Positions 37,065-49,103 of a stretch of 64,000 bases of DNA are shown here, piece by piece; the first letter of the stretch is position 1; each line of letters begins with the position of its first letter. The notes beneath the pieces were generated by a model. It ran no database searches. It saw only the letters and a program-made list of their open reading frames with translations, and was not told where the DNA came from. Both the position numbers and the translations under genes were made by a program. The stretch is taken from the NCBI GenBank assembly GCA_003991915.1, contig RQTK01001011.1, positions 66,541 through 130,540 of the forward strand. The letters run 5' to 3'. Origin of the DNA: Elysia chlorotica. Lineage: Eukaryota > Mollusca > Gastropoda > Plakobranchidae.

Positions 37065-40000
37065 TGTGATTTTAATTTCTAAATTCTTTTTGTAATAATT
37101 TTCAATTGTTTAACAACTTTGATACAGAGTATGGTAGTAGAATATGTGGATCTTTACACTCTTTGAACTGCTCTTAGACTGGAGGTCATACTTTTAACTA
37201 AATATCCCTGAACATGGAAATGCTGGAGAGGGCCAGGGAAAAATTGAATGGTCTTCCACGTGTTGCCAAAGATGTATTTTCCATGTTTATAATGGCGTTT
37301 AGAGTGACTCAAGGATATTATAATTTTAAGAATTAAAACAAACACAGATCACATATGACAATAGATCAAATTTGACTTGTTTCCAACTGACAAGGCTGCC
37401 TCAAAAATATATAGTCTCTGTCCTCCCTCCACCCTCCCCACCCCCTCACCTTCAGCTCTCTCAATCTCTTCAGTCTCCTCGCATCCACATAGTAGTCTCT
37501 CGTGAATTTTGGCAAAGATTTCATATCATATCTTTGTGATGGGGGACCATTGATTGTGGCATTTTTTACTGATAAGGACAAGAAATTCTGTTGTCTTATA
37601 ATTATTATTAAATTATTATCTTAACGAACAATCTTAAGATCTTTGCTTTGTTGATACACACATTGACTGTAACCAGAATCATAGCCTTTGTTGTCTATAA
37701 GTATTGTTAAGTGTAATGTGTTTGTTCACAACTGTTTTTTATATGTATTGTTTATATTGTTGCAGTTTATGTATCACTGAGGAAGCAAAACGACTCTCAC
37801 TAATTAGACACAATTTTTATATTATTTTTATACTATGGATAACTTACCACCAAAAATATTGTTTATTACAATTAAATGCTTAAAACAATCTGATCAGGCA
37901 GAGCTAGTGTTGAAAATGTAAAGGATTTTGAAGTTGGAATACATGTAATTAGATCTTTTGTAGATCAAAGGACTTTCTCCTCAAATTCTTAATCAAGTCT
38001 CATCAAGTCTATATGGACAGAGAACATTCCAGGTGTTTAGTTTGGGGTTTTTTGGGGTTGTTTTTTTTTTCGATTTCAATAAAATAGAGAACCTTTATGA
38101 AAACATTTAAATTCCCCTAATCTCCACAAAGTAGAAGTTCAGATCACCTTGAATCATGTCGTCAATAATGTATTGCCCTGTGATGGCAAATCACCTACAA
38201 CTGTACAAGATTGAATTATGCAAACTGTGATGAATGCTTCATTCTTTAATTCCAATGTAAAAAGTCAATTTTTACATGGGCTATGTATGTCATTTGTTTT
38301 CTGCTTTCATTTTTGTTCTATATAAATGCTTCCTCTTATTTACTTGAAAAAATCCACCCTGGTGATCCATCATCATGTGTTTGTGTGAAAATCCAGACAT
38401 CTAAAGATGGAAGTGTGTTTGCCAGGTTTAAAGTTATTTCTTATATTTATAATCCCACAAATTATTTTGTAATCCACGTCAGTGAGTGTGGTGATTTTAT
38501 CAAAGTGTCTTTTATTATCCTGATTGTTGATCAGTGACAAGAGAGAATCATGCAAACTGCTTAATAACTAATATACGGCAGAGACATTGTTCAAGCTTTC
38601 CACAAAGTTGTATGGTTTCATGTACACCGATATTGCTTTTATTGGTGCACCTTTTTTTCCAAAGAAAATGTTCTTCAATTACTGTTTAAGGCAGTTTACT
38701 TTAAATGAACAATAAATGATGTTATGTTTAAAAGTCCCAGTTTGATATTCATTGAAAATGCTCTTTCATTGGATAAAATGTTACTGCATCATTGTGCAAT
38801 GTTGATTTTCCTCTATTGAAAGTTTTGTGCTTTATCAGAAAAAAGATTTTTCATTATGATTTAACTTGAGATTTATTTGAGACTAGATCAAATTAATGTG
38901 TCCTTCAAATACTTTTAATACTTTTAATACTTTTTTCTATTTGATACATGTAATTTCTACATCTTTTCAAAGATTTTAACTTGAAATATGGTATGCTTTT
39001 TTGGTAGTCAAATAATGTTACGTTCATGTATTTCTAAGATGCCATTATGTAAATCTCCCCTCTTGCCTTGACATTCTTGAAATGTCATTTTTTATCTGCA
39101 TCATCAGAGGTCTCTTGTTACAATCTGAGAAATAAATTTGCTCACCATCATTATTCCATTTTTGTGTGTACTTCATTACGATGTGTTATACAGAGTGAAT
39201 TTTGGTTACATGTAATTGTCAGATTCTGTGTTTTTGCGTGAAACAGCTTGTTTTTGCTGTTTTGCATTTAATGAATGCATTTTAATCATTGCGTATGGCA
39301 AGAGGTCTGTGAGCTTCCATGAGGTATTTGGGTGTGAAAATCGAAAAATTATGGGCCCACAAAGCATAATTATGGTGACATTTACACCCAGAATAAAAAG
39401 TAGAAATAGTTTCCTAAAAGAACTCTGTGTGATAAGAGCGACCCACATTTTCTAATTAATACATCTTTGCCTTTCTTTCCCAAGTTCAGATATTTAGAAG
39501 AAACGATAGTGAAAGAATGATGCCTTAATAGTGATGGTATGAAATGCTTTATAGAAAATAAGAGCGTATTGTCTATTGCATTTCTAAAACATATTTTTTT
39601 TTTCTTTTCATTCAATAGCACTGGAAAACAAATGTAATTTAATACATTTGGATTTTCATTATGTACTATTAAATAGTCATTAGCAAAAGAGATGATTTCC
39701 CCCCCCCCCCTCCCTCAAAGCTTTGGCTAAAGAGTACCGAGTAGGTGGTGAGTTTGATTTTATTTTTTTGCCAATCCAAAATCTTTTATAAAAATTAAAA
39801 GGCTAAAAGAAAGAGGAGCAAATGAACATCGAAGCAAATTTTTGTGTATTTATGATTTTATCTACACAAAACCGTTACTGATAACTTAGATACAATTCAA
39901 GGCTTTCCTCAGAGTTTGCCTTCTTTAAATGCTACTTTACTGTATTATCCCCCGATAAAGTTTTAAATCTTAGGGGATTTTATCTTTGAATAGTCTAGAG

Positions 40001-40710
40001 ATTGTATGTCAGCCTCAGTAAAATTTTACTCATTTAAAATTATTTGTTGAACAACGAACTTTTTAAAAACAGTTTATTTTACTATGCATTGCAAGCACAA
40101 AATGTAAGCACTTCACCCAAAGTAAACATTGTTTTGTTTTTTTTTGAAAGACTGCTTCACATAAGTATTTTTTAATTAAATATTCCCTATACTATCAGAG
40201 CTCACCGTGTTATAAATGAGATTCCCATATTATGAACCAAAGAATGAATGAATTGTACAGTGCACCAGTTATCTTTGGAAAGTCAAATGTTACTAAGGTT
40301 TCTCAAATAATCCTATACCAGATAGATATCAGGATCAATTTTTATGAAGTTGCAAAGACCATTATATGAGATATAAATGAATTCTCTAATAACTCAAATA
40401 AGACAAGACAGTTGTTTTTTTAATATCATCGAAAGAAACAGGAAAATTTTTGGTTTTGATATCATCGAAACAAAGAATCGATACCCATGGTGAGGAAAGT
40501 AGTAGATAATTTGGCTAAAAGAGGCAGAAAGTGTGAGGATGTGACCAACACCTGACTTTGCCTATTTTGTATGATTTTCGAACAGAAAACACCTTACATT
40601 TGCTATTCTTAGAAGTCGAAAAGCTAGCCATTGGCAGTTTCATCACAAAGGCAGGCTTAATTTATAAGATTGTGGAGAAAGCTGGCTTAAAAGGAAAATA
40701 ACCTGATCCT
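37065..40710. other. AT-rich intergenic stretch
   Basis: Several AATAAA words on the plus strand (near 38070, 38710, 39130) but no exon. Only short unsupported frames. Confidence 0.55.
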
Positions 40711-40885
40711 TTTATTCAGGAGATCTATGGTTCTATTCCTACTTGAGACAATGTGTTCCCTGCTGGTTGGATTTATGTCAATACTACGAGTATGTTATTG
40801 GCTGAGACAGGAGTCCTAATATCCCTGCTCTGTCTCTATCATCTATGTTTCGGCAGATCAAATTGCCAGAGCAATTCATATAGAT
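40711..40885 (+). mobile_element. Degenerate SINE copy
   Basis: GGTTCTATTCCTACTTGAGA is a decayed B box. The order GCTGGTTGGATTTATGTCAA, GGCTGAGACAGGAGTC and AATTGCCAGA follows the SINE body order seen at 19977, with many substitutions. Confidence 0.5.
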
Positions 40886-41209
40886 TACATGAAGTTACCG
40901 GCGACGATGTTAAGAAACCTAATCAAATTTCTGAGATAGGCAACAAGCATTATGCAAAGACACCAAGCAAAATTTAAAACACTGGTCCAAAACTTACATT
41001 TCAATTTTAAATATTCACATCGATACTACTCTTGACAATACTTTTCAAGAAAATAATGCATAGGCTACTTATTTATTGCTTTTAGTTTGATTGTCTTTTA
41101 CTGAATATCTTAATATAAGGTATATTTTACATCATTTATAAACTTTGGAGATTGTTTAACTACTGGTATTCATAAACCCTTATCCAGTCGAGCAGGACAG
41201 ATAATATCA

Positions 41210-41210
<1 letters not shown>

Positions 41211-41293
<83 letters not shown>
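41211..41293. repeat. (TAA)n microsatellite
   Basis: About 27 pure units. Confidence 0.97.
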
Positions 41294-41295
<2 letters not shown>

Positions 41296-41436
41296 GGCAC
41301 GAATAGAATCAATTAGATCAAGAAATCCTTATTTAACCAAATTAATTAGCTTTCTTTAAAAATAAATTTGGAGTGAAATGATTATGAATACAATATTTTT
41401 CAGTAAATTAAGTATGAATACAACGGATGAGTTGCA

Positions 41437-41660
41437 GTTGTGTTGAGTTGGTTTAACTTCCAACACCAGCACTATATATGCTATATTGTGGATAGGCCCC
41501 GAGACTGAGGTTTGACAATTTTATGTCCTGCCACATACGAGACAGGGCAGGGCTACCATTACTCCTGTCTCAGCCGATCACATTAAACTGACACCGACCC
41601 AACCAGTAGGGAGCGAATCGCCAGGGCGCGAACCACGGACCTTTGGGTCAGAAGCCGAGT
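41437..41660 (-). mobile_element. tRNA-derived SINE, reverse orientation, near full length
   Basis: It begins GTTGAGTTGGTTTAACTTCC, contains CCACATACGAGACAGGGCAG and ACTGACACCGACCCAACCAG, and ends in a decayed tRNA head (GGGCGCGAACCACGGACC). It lies just past the 3' end of the BRICHOS gene. Confidence 0.7.
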
Positions 41661-41829
41661 AAAGTTCATGGAATTATAGTCAAACTGCGATTGCGGATGG
41701 AATCGTTATCATTTTGGGTAGAAAATGTCTTTTCAAACTTAGAAATTTGGCACCTAATACTTGTAGAGAAATGAATTTTAAACTGTTGAGAACACTGCTA
41801 TTTGTAATACTTTTAAAAAAGAGTACATT

Positions 41830-44800
41830 CTAGCACGATCTGTGATTGAGAGCCGGGGCTGTGATCACTCTGTCCTCCACTCTCCAAGCTGTCTGTCTTT
41901 TTTTCCGAGCCAGATTAGCAGATTTGTCGCGGTACTCAGAGCTCACGTAAGGGTGGACAACTTTTATACGATATTGGCACAGACACGCCAATTTTCTTTG
42001 CTCGGCTTCTAAGCTTCTCCGCGGCGTGTCACAATCCACATCGTCAATCTCTGAAGGAGGACACCACATTTCGCGTGCGTCGCTCTCCGCCCACTCGCGG
42101 CACCGGCAGTAGGGCAGGGTGGCCGGAGCGGGGACCACGGAGTGGCTCTGCATGAAGGGCTGACAGCGGGACATGGCGTAGTTGCAACGGCGGAACTTCC
42201 GGCAAACTTGGCCACGACTCATCGCTGCGCCGGGTAAAAGTCTGGATAATTGTGAGGACATTGATCAATACAAAATAATAAAATAAGAATATAATTTAGA
42301 AACGAGGAAAAATATGTAAGAGGTTTGCGTTATTGTTAGAAATTATGGCTTTGGTTAACATCTCACTGCACTTAGTCGGAGAAAGAAATCAACACGTCGT
42401 ATACAGTGCTATTTTAAACCTTTATCACCCAATGACATAATACGTGCCTGCGCATATCTTACCCAAATGGTGCCATGTAATTCAATAAGGACATGAGGGG
42501 GGACAAAAGAAATAACAAATGTAAAGTGTATCAATAACCTTCAAGAAAATGTTTTCAATAAAAGGAAAAAAATGAGAAATTGATTTTGAACCGACCCATC
42601 TTTCTCAAATACAGCTATGGATCAAATCAATGCCCGCTTTAAATATGTTAATTTAAGACGAAGAAGTGTGCATGATGTTTGGTGCAATATTTATCTGACG
42701 AACAACATGACCAAACAACACTACCGGCACTATGGTATTCTGGGCATGAAGGTATTATCTTTAAAACTTTACGCCACATACATACGTATACTAGGCACAT
42801 ACAATAAACACAAACATCGACTCTTATCATATTGTTAAAGCTTCCAATAGATGCTCCCAAACTTGTGTTAAGTCATGTCGATTTTTATTTCTGATAATTA
42901 GCGTTTAAAGCAAATTCACCTAAAACTAAGGAAACTGATTATATATATATATATATATACACACTTGTTATTTAGAAATATGTTACGTTTTTTATTTTGT
43001 TCCATTCATATTGCTTCCGCACGAAGCACACACCAGAAATACTTCAAATCTTACTTGTTAGGATCTACTGCACACATGTCGCCTTTTGAATGTGGAGTCT
43101 GTTCTGATAGTCTTTTTCCACACGCCAAGCTCTCATCTGGTCAGTGCGGTAAATCGAGAGAATGTAGGGTTTCGGGAACAGACGAATGGGTTAATGTACC
43201 TTTAAGTGTAATTCTTTTTGAACTGTTTCGCTGAAGAGAAATACACGATGACAATAAAATATGATCGAAATACAAACGATATAGTTATATTACAAACGAA
43301 AGAGCGTGTGATAGCGGCACCAGCGCACACTACTTCGAATCATATAATAGAACTATCAGTCAAGAGTGATAAAGGTATTAATATACACACAGAAAGTTGT
43401 TAAAATTTACGATAAATCTGCCCATAAAAACATATGAATGCAGGGTGTGTTTAGATAAGAGTTATTGATATGCTGGTTTGATTTAAATGTTATCCTTAAC
43501 GCTTCGTGGTACAACGTATAAGCATGACAGATGTTTTAACCAAAACGAATAAATAAACGGTCCAAAAACGTTTTTTAACAGGTGCTCCAGAAAAAAACTT
43601 CGACACGAGATGGGTCCTGATTCTCCAAACGGAGATGACTAGGCATTACCTGCATAAATGCAGAGATCAATGAAAAAAAACGATGATATGTAGACCATGT
43701 CCTTCGGAAACCAACGATACTATCATTATCATACTACAATCATTACTAACAGGCGGATTCGGCCTTAGCATACTGAGCACAGGAGACTCAAAGACTTGGC
43801 ACAAGTTTTAAGAATAGCATTGGCATAACTGAAGAGGACGAGCCAGAAGAGAGTAAGCCTATGTCGCCGTGGACAGTGGTGTGTGTGATTTGCTTTTGTA
43901 ACTGGGCGATGTACCTACCTACTGCTTCTCCCGAGAAGTAACTTTTCTTGCTGATGGCGTCACACGATGCATTGATAATCTGCGCAACTAACTCGTTCAC
44001 GGTCATAGGGCCGCCCACATAACTCGGTGTCATGTGATTGCTGTTACAGTCAAGCGAGGGTCTGAGGTCATCGCCCTGAGAAGAGGATCAGAGAGAGTTC
44101 GCACCGAACGGCTTATGTACAGCTGATAATGAAAGTATAGTTATTAGACATGGATAGGTTTTATGATAATTCAAACTCGTTGTATCAAATAAACTACATG
44201 TATGTCTCATTTTCTTTGTTCTTCTGTCTGTAGTATGTATTACATGTAATTGTTATATTAAAATAATTAGTTAGGGTTTTAACTAGTCAACTACGGTAAA
44301 TAAGCCCCACACCTGATGATCGGTCAGCAGTTTGTCCAGAGATGCGAACGTCCCGCGCAACTCCTGTTTGAGCTTCCCCGTGTAGCAATAGAGGACCAGG
44401 CTTTCCTCCAGCTCTGAAGCATCCATGTTGGTTGATCTGGACATCACCACAATGGTCTCGGTGCTCTGTGGGGTCAACCGGACAAGCTTATTATGCCACA
44501 CCAAAAGCCGTACCAACAACAGTTGTCCCGTAAACATGGTATGTAGATAGCCTTAGTAAACATCGTGATCCTACGATGACTAATTTGCACCCAGCTTCAT
44601 TGGATATAATTATGCACATTGATTTAACCTAAACTTGTTATGTTGTTCACAACTGTTAGTTTAAAAAATGTTCAGTTCAAGTGCTTCTAAAAGCAGTCCT
44701 CTAAATAGAAACGGTAAAATGCATGTCTGCGTTGTAGACAGTCATTGCTTCAGCAAAGACTTAAAGAGGGATACTATACTACAGAACTGTCAAAAAAAAA

Positions 44801-47291
44801 AGAAAAACAAAAAAAAAAAGAAGACGAAGAAAGGTAACCCAGTCCGATGATTGACTAAGATCTGAAAAGTTTTTCCTATATAATCTTGTTTCCAAGGCTG
44901 TTTTACCGCTACATTTTTAAGGTTCATAATTGTGAATGAGATTCCCAATGTATACAGATGATGCCTTAGAGATAAAAGGTAAGGGGCGATTTTTGGATTG
45001 TAATATTGCTCAAGGTAAACGCATAAAATTCGCATTTACAATCATTTCATTTCAAATCTTCTATTTTCAAACGTTGAAAAATCATTGAAAAATGGTAGGA
45101 TTTGAAAACACATTAAAATACCTGAATCGGCATAGTTATCAAAATCTTAATAAATATTTACGTTAAAATTTGAATTATTTAGCAATTTAAGAATCTAGAC
45201 ACGGTAAGATATTGAGAGGAATGAGGCAAAAGTTTCATTTTGTTTATAACGTCTTTTTTTTTCAAGTGCCTTAATAAAGGCAGTAGTCCTCGCACAAATA
45301 CAAAATGATAACATAGTAAGTCCGTCCAATGGCAATAAAAAAAGGGGCAAGACATTGGTATTCATAGTAAGAATAGCGCGTTTTTGTCAGGACACTGGTA
45401 GTTTGTTTTTCTTCTTTTTTTTTCTTTTTTTTTCTGTAGTTTTTATTTTGTTTTTTTTTTGTTTTGTTTTTGGAGGGGGGGGGGGGGGGGTGCGGGAAGA
45501 TGGGTTCAGCAAATGCTTCAGGCTATAGTGTTAAAAAGTAGGCAATTGTAGCCTTCTTAAACATGGTCCACATGAAACCTCTGATAGTTGTGATCGAACT
45601 GTCCAATTTCGAAAAACTTCGGTTATCGACGGGCCTGTTAGCGCGTGGTGAATAGTTTTGATACCCAAACTTGTCCTTTAAATTAATCTAGTCTAATTTC
45701 TACGTTGTAGGTCCATCGAAGTCACGGTTGTCATTAATGTAAGCTGCACACACAAGGTACTTAAAAAAAATAAAGATGTTCTGTCATAGAAAGGTAACAA
45801 CAGCTAATAATTATGAAAAGAGTAGTCTGTCTCAGCACCATTAAAAGAGCCTAGACCCAATCCACCACAAGGTTGAGTATTATTAAAACTCGAGAGAAAT
45901 CCCATATTAACTGGCGTCGAACTAGCATTTATGACTCATTTTATGGGTATTTTCAACGGAATGTATTGGACCAAACAACAACAGCCACAAAAACAACAAA
46001 GGATAAAACATCTAAAATAATTATGTTCAGTTTGTAACTCTCCTACGTTGGTAAGTATAATTATTATAACATCACAATAATACAATAGAAGTTTTTCCAT
46101 TTGCGTCTCAAAGCGCTTTGCATCAGATACTATGCTACGTCGCACAGTTCTAGAGAGACATGATCTTGTAGCCTACGGTGGGGAGTGGTTACATGCTCCA
46201 TGAAATCTCTGATCGGAGGAAGCTAAGCTCTCTCCTAGTTTAAGGTCTGCTTTATCTGAAGAGAAAGACCATACAAGTAAAGAACAGGATATCAATATCA
46301 TGGGCTTAAGTTAAATGGGCACAATCATAATTATACTGACCTCCCCACAAGAAAGAAAGAAAAACATAACTAAACAACAAAAACGCGGCGGCCTGAGGTA
46401 GACTCGAGCCGGAACCTTTCGAAAACAAACGGCGCGCTCTACCTTTAGATGCATCCTGATTCTTTCTTTCTATTTATATTTCTAATCAATTGTATCTTGA
46501 GGAGATTACCTGCTTGAAGTCTACAATGGTATAGAGCCTATACGTCTCTGTTGTTGTGTCGACTGTCTCCTGGACATAGATCTGTCTGGACTCATCTATC
46601 GCTACAAGATGGAAGCGGTGGCCGTGTCGCGAGGCCTCTCTCACTAGAAAATGATCTGGCAGTACCAAGAGGTTTTGGCCTCTGTGTCGAATCCAGCGAG
46701 TTTTGCCCGAGTTTTCTTCAAAGAGCTCGCCTGTTCTGTTCTGTTCAGACAGAGGAAATGGCTAGAGGATGGAAGGCCATACTTGATAGATTCAGATAGG
46801 GAAATAGTTTAATAAGAGAATAAGTTTGTACAAAGACTAATGAAGTTGCATAGAAGCATAAGATTAAGAGAACGTTCATTTCAATCATAAGAGCTATTCA
46901 GTGCAGATTGGTGGATGAAAAAAAGTTACGCAATTAAAGACATGTCAAGTTTGGGTAGAGGTAGACGTAATTAAACAGGCAATATTTTTTTTAACCTTCC
47001 CACAGTCTCAAAAATTGTCAAAATATAAAGTATTGTGATATATAGATTCTATAGAATACATTATAAAACACATACCTTGTTTTCAACGCCACCCTCGCCT
47101 CGTTTCAACTCCGCATCATAGTCCCCCCAGGTGGACACTGCTATGAAGATAATAGCGAATGCGACAACAAATAAGAAAGAAGCGAGCATGCCTCGGACGG
47201 CAGTATCTTGGCGAGTGGGCGCAGCACATCGATGGAACCAGTGCCCGTGTTGCGCGCTCAATGAATCTCCACTGCAGGAACAGTCAGACAT
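41830..47291 (-). CDS. BRICHOS-domain type II transmembrane protein (5 exons, last splice ambiguous)
   Basis: Exons in transcription order: 47291-47076, 46740-46510, 44465-44313, 44075-43915 (or -43919), 42241-41830 (or 42224-41830). The first three introns are phase 0. The start ATG sits in a good Kozak context (ACCGCCATGT). Residues 1-34 are a Cys/His-containing cytosolic tail. About 35-58 form one membrane helix (GMLASFLFVVAFAIIFIAVS) with no cleavable signal, so type II topology. The ectodomain shows BRICHOS hallmarks: a YTIVDFKQ strand like the family's YDF, then Cys-Tyr in LVLYCYTGKLKQEL, then the second conserved Cys in IINASCDAISKKSYF. The last exon is Cys-rich (CRKFRRCNY, YCRCREW, LACLCQY) with a basic RKKR stretch, like the tails of chondromodulin-type proteins. 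Two donor/acceptor pairs both keep frame (390 or 383 residues). If exon 4 is read through, it ends at a TGA at 43788 (295 residues). BRICHOS proteins are secretory-pathway proproteins whose domain acts as an intramolecular chaperone. The family call rests on motif reading, not a search. Confidence 0.68.
46386..46446 (-). mobile_element. tRNA-like segment in an intron of the BRICHOS gene
   Basis: In reverse it reads GGTAGAGCGCGCCGTTTG, then GGTTCCGGCTCGAGTCTACC, with A-box and B-box spacing like a tRNA head. No SINE body is recognised. Confidence 0.35.
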
Positions 47292-47735
47292 GGCGGTTGT
47301 GAATGAATCAGTTTTCAACTAAAACACTGGTTCCTCTGTTGTTGTTGCATCTGAATAATAACGCGGCTGTGTCTAAATCGCCATTACAAGCAATGGAACT
47401 TATTTCTGCTTTATTAAATTTTGTTTGTTTAGAAAGCCGATGGTGTTAGTGTCCTTTAAATAAAAAAGAATTCTTATCTGAGAAACCTTTTTTACACTCA
47501 ATAATAAGATATTTTATTTAGTCAATCAACCACGACCTTCCTAACTAACAAAAATTCCAACAACATAGGTTCAAACGTATGCACGTACAATTCTATTGAT
47601 AATACTTATAATAGTGTTGGGTCGTGAGTACAGTGCATCAACATGTGGTTATGAGATCTGTATAGGCTACACTTGTGTTTAAAAAAGTAAATAAAATTGT
47701 TTCATGCCAAATCAATTCAAAAAATAATAATCACA

Positions 47736-47984
47736 ATGCATTTTCTTACGACTAACAGTCGATCAAAAGAACACAATTTCCGCCACATCGAAGCGAGCGA
47801 AACGAATGCTCAGGTCCATTATGCGCGCCCAAGTTCTTCCGACGCACTGGTTATTTCGGCACTATTTGTAGTGTCAATGTTTTTCATTCTTTTACTCCTT
47901 TATCCATTAAGAGAAAGGCAACCTCAATGGCTTCTCTGTCAGCACGCATTTTTGTTTCTGTTCCAATTTTCCTCTCAAATATAA
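47736..47984 (+). CDS. Possible small single-pass membrane protein, or first exon of a gene
   Basis: An 82-codon frame starts at an ATG with A at -3 (CACAATGC); an in-frame ATG also exists at 47697. The N-terminal 40 residues are polar (HIEASETNAQVHYARPSSSD). Then comes one hydrophobic helix of about 22 residues (ALVISALFVVSMFFILLLLY) followed by a basic LRER stop-transfer, then a hydrophobic tail. The middle of the frame has several CpGs in an AT-rich setting, which hints at constraint. It diverges from the BRICHOS gene with 444 bp between the two starts, so a shared promoter is possible. No family is recognised. It may equally be a chance frame, or a first exon whose donor I could not pick. 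Confidence 0.3.
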   Translation: MHFLTTNSRSKEHNFRHIEASETNAQVHYARPSSSDALVISALFVVSMFFILLLLYPLRERQPQWLLCQHAFLFLFQFSSQI

Positions 47985-49043
47985 CCATGTGGGGACCATT
48001 GGGGTGCGGACAGATGCAGGAGTGAAAAGAAATGTAGGCAAACAGAGCGTCAACGAAATTAGCACGTGGGTGTTGAACTTCATGTGGAAAAAAAGTAGGC
48101 GTATGTTAATGAAGTTTATCTAATGAGACTAGGTCACGACAAAGAGAGGATAAAAGGAATAACAGTAAAGAGACCCACAAACGTTGCGGTAGTGGTAGTA
48201 GATGTTTTTTTTGTGTGTTGTTTTTAAGAAAGGACGAGATGTTTAAAAGAGTATTAAAACAGAGTGAGGTAGAGAGGCTTATAATGGACACAGAAATAAC
48301 CGAATAAAAAGAGATAGATGCTAAATTAGGGAGACAGTGTTTTAGGAAATTGATATTAAAACAACCAGAGACATTGAAATTCCATGTGCGCCAGTTCCGT
48401 TACACTGGGTTTTTGTTAACGTCAAGCAAGCCTCAGATTTATCACCATATATATATTTAAATGTATTACATGTATAAATTTCTACAAGTAAAAGCAGTTT
48501 ATAGCTCTCTTTTCTCGTTGTGTACAGCGCGGTATGTGTTGAAAAAATGATGATGGGATTACGGGTACCACTACTACCAGTACCATAACAATGCATACCA
48601 TAGTGCTCCCTTGTGAGATAGACAAGCATTGTAATTTGTACTCATTCAGTCCTTCTAAATTGTAATGTGCCCGCTGATGATTGGGGCGCGATGACTAATG
48701 TCATGTCAGATCATGGTTACAATTGTGTGAATTTTTGTGTATGCTCTTTTTTTGTTTGTGAACAGTTAAGTACATGCATTTGTGAATTTGATTTAACGAT
48801 GGGAAAGATTGTAGCAGATAATATTGGAGTTACGTTTACCAAACTTCATTATTTTCTCTCTTAGCAGAAAATTGAAAAGTGTTCAGTACCGCAGCTTAAG
48901 CCATACATGCACTATAATATTACTTCATGCATAGCCCCAAACCCTCTATCTCTGTACATATTATGCATCGAGCCATTTAAAATGAAATCAATATTTCTAG
49001 TCATTTGGACAATATTTTTATTTAGCACTTAAGGGTGTTGAGC
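47985..49043. other. Non-coding stretch
   Basis: Short unsupported frames only. Confidence 0.55.
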
Positions 49044-49094
<51 letters not shown>

Positions 49095-49103
49095 TAATAA
49101 TAA
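49044..49103. repeat. (TAA)n microsatellite
   Basis: About 19 units with one GAT interruption. Confidence 0.95.

Noticed and set aside
36452-37069. Plus-strand 205-codon frame
   Set aside because: Antisense shadow of the LINE fragment on the minus strand.
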